Assembly: GCF_036324505.1 (NCBI RefSeq)
Contig: NC_086354.1
Span: forward strand, 18,476,707 to 18,540,706
Reading direction: 5' to 3'
DNA from: Eleginops maclovinus
Lineage: Eukaryota > Chordata > Actinopteri > Perciformes > Eleginopidae
DNA length: 64,000 bases
A program made the translations under genes and the position numbers. Below are positions 63,226 through 64,000 of this stretch, piece by piece. The first letter of the stretch is position 1. Every line of letters begins with the position of its first letter. The notes below the pieces were generated by a model. It did no database searches and was not told the origin of the DNA. It worked only from the letters and a program-made list of their open reading frames with translations.

Positions 63226-64000
63226 GTGGCGTCAGTTGTTTTTGTCAGATCAAAAAGATAGTGGTATGAAAAAGCCTTGTATTTCTTTATTAAATGTTTA
63301 TATATATATATATATAAAAAACATATCATCATGCACTTTTATTTATTTGCAGCATTTCAAAAAGTGTATACAACATCTGTTAGTATTAATAAAGGTTAAG
63401 ATAAAAAAAAAGGGTCAGCTGTGTAAATTGTATTTGGCTTATATTGAATTGAGTTCATAAGGCAACATCTTTAGTATATTATAAGAAATATAATCAATAA
63501 TACATGTAGTAACATCTATTATAAAAAACAATCATACGGTTCAAAAAAAGGACTACAAAGCACAGATTGTTAAAAAAAAAGAATCCAAAAATAAATTAAC
63601 AGGACTATGATGTAAAAAGCAATAGGTGAAATACATGAATCAAATATATTTTAGAGATATAATAAGTGACAATGACAAAAACATGCAATGGTAGGACAAG
63701 TTTTTTCTGTAAATCGTACAAACAAATGACAATAAAATAAATACATAAATACATATTGAATACATGAAGCGGGTGGTGGATGTTAGTTTGAAAATAACAG
63801 TTATTTGAGAAACCATAATAATACATAATACATGCAGAAACAGAACAATATTATCTGGCATTTGAAAAAAGGGAACAGCTTTGAAACATGTTTTGTTTCT
63901 AAAATCAGTGAGTTATTTACCCTGTTTATTATCATTCTGTGGGTAGCCTATTGCCTACCCTATTTGTAATGATGGGCAACCATTATTAACTGTCTCCATT
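63226..64000. other. Downstream intergenic DNA: nothing recognised
   Basis: Very AT-rich, with a (TA)n run at 63299-63316 and many T- or A-rich stretches. The ORFs here are low-complexity chance frames. Confidence 0.5.

Overview
The window reads as nuclear DNA of a ray-finned fish, probably a percomorph teleost. It has AT-rich introns, long (CA)n tracts, a tRNA-derived SINE, MITE-type repeats and a LINE fragment of kinds familiar from teleosts. It carries three vertebrate multi-exon genes and no prokaryotic features. No strand-wide ORF reflects these genes. I rebuilt them from splice sites, exon phase and protein family.

Layout. (1) About 0.45-26.2 kb, + strand: yes1, a Src-family tyrosine kinase, with an untranslated first exon, eleven coding exons and a 1.7 kb 3' UTR. 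(2) 26.3-32.0 kb, - strand: clul1, the clusterin-like 1 protein known from mammalian retina, with an untranslated first exon and eight coding exons (464 aa, intact). It lies tail-to-tail with yes1, the two 3' ends being only about 100-150 bp apart. (3) 32-35 kb: a divergent intergenic interval with a MITE and a long CA repeat. (4) About 35.0-63.2 kb, + strand: colec12 (collectin-12, scavenger receptor with C-type lectin), ten coding exons (776 aa, intact), with a 16 kb second intron. Gene order and relative orientation match human 18p11.32 (YES1, CLUL1, COLEC12), minus the mammalian TYMS, ENOSF1 and CETN1 that lie between them there.

The genes do not form a pathway: a membrane-anchored signalling kinase, a secreted chaperone-like glycoprotein and an endocytic pattern-recognition receptor share only conserved synteny.

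The strongest anomaly is in yes1. The exon joining SH2 to the kinase is 157 nt instead of the Src-family 156 nt. One extra G at 16501-16502 shifts the frame and creates a stop at 16528-16530, before the kinase domain. Two very conserved motifs also carry substitutions (FLVRES to FLARES, DVWSFG to DGWSFG). The two neighbouring genes have no frame break. This is either base-level assembly error or an allele losing kinase function. I found no convincing new biological system. The other points of interest are a proline-rich minisatellite-coded linker in colec12, a uORF ending 6 nt before its start, a cluster of CRX/OTX core motifs at clul1, datable transposon insertions with target-site duplications, and one unexplained GC-rich block in colec12 intron 2.
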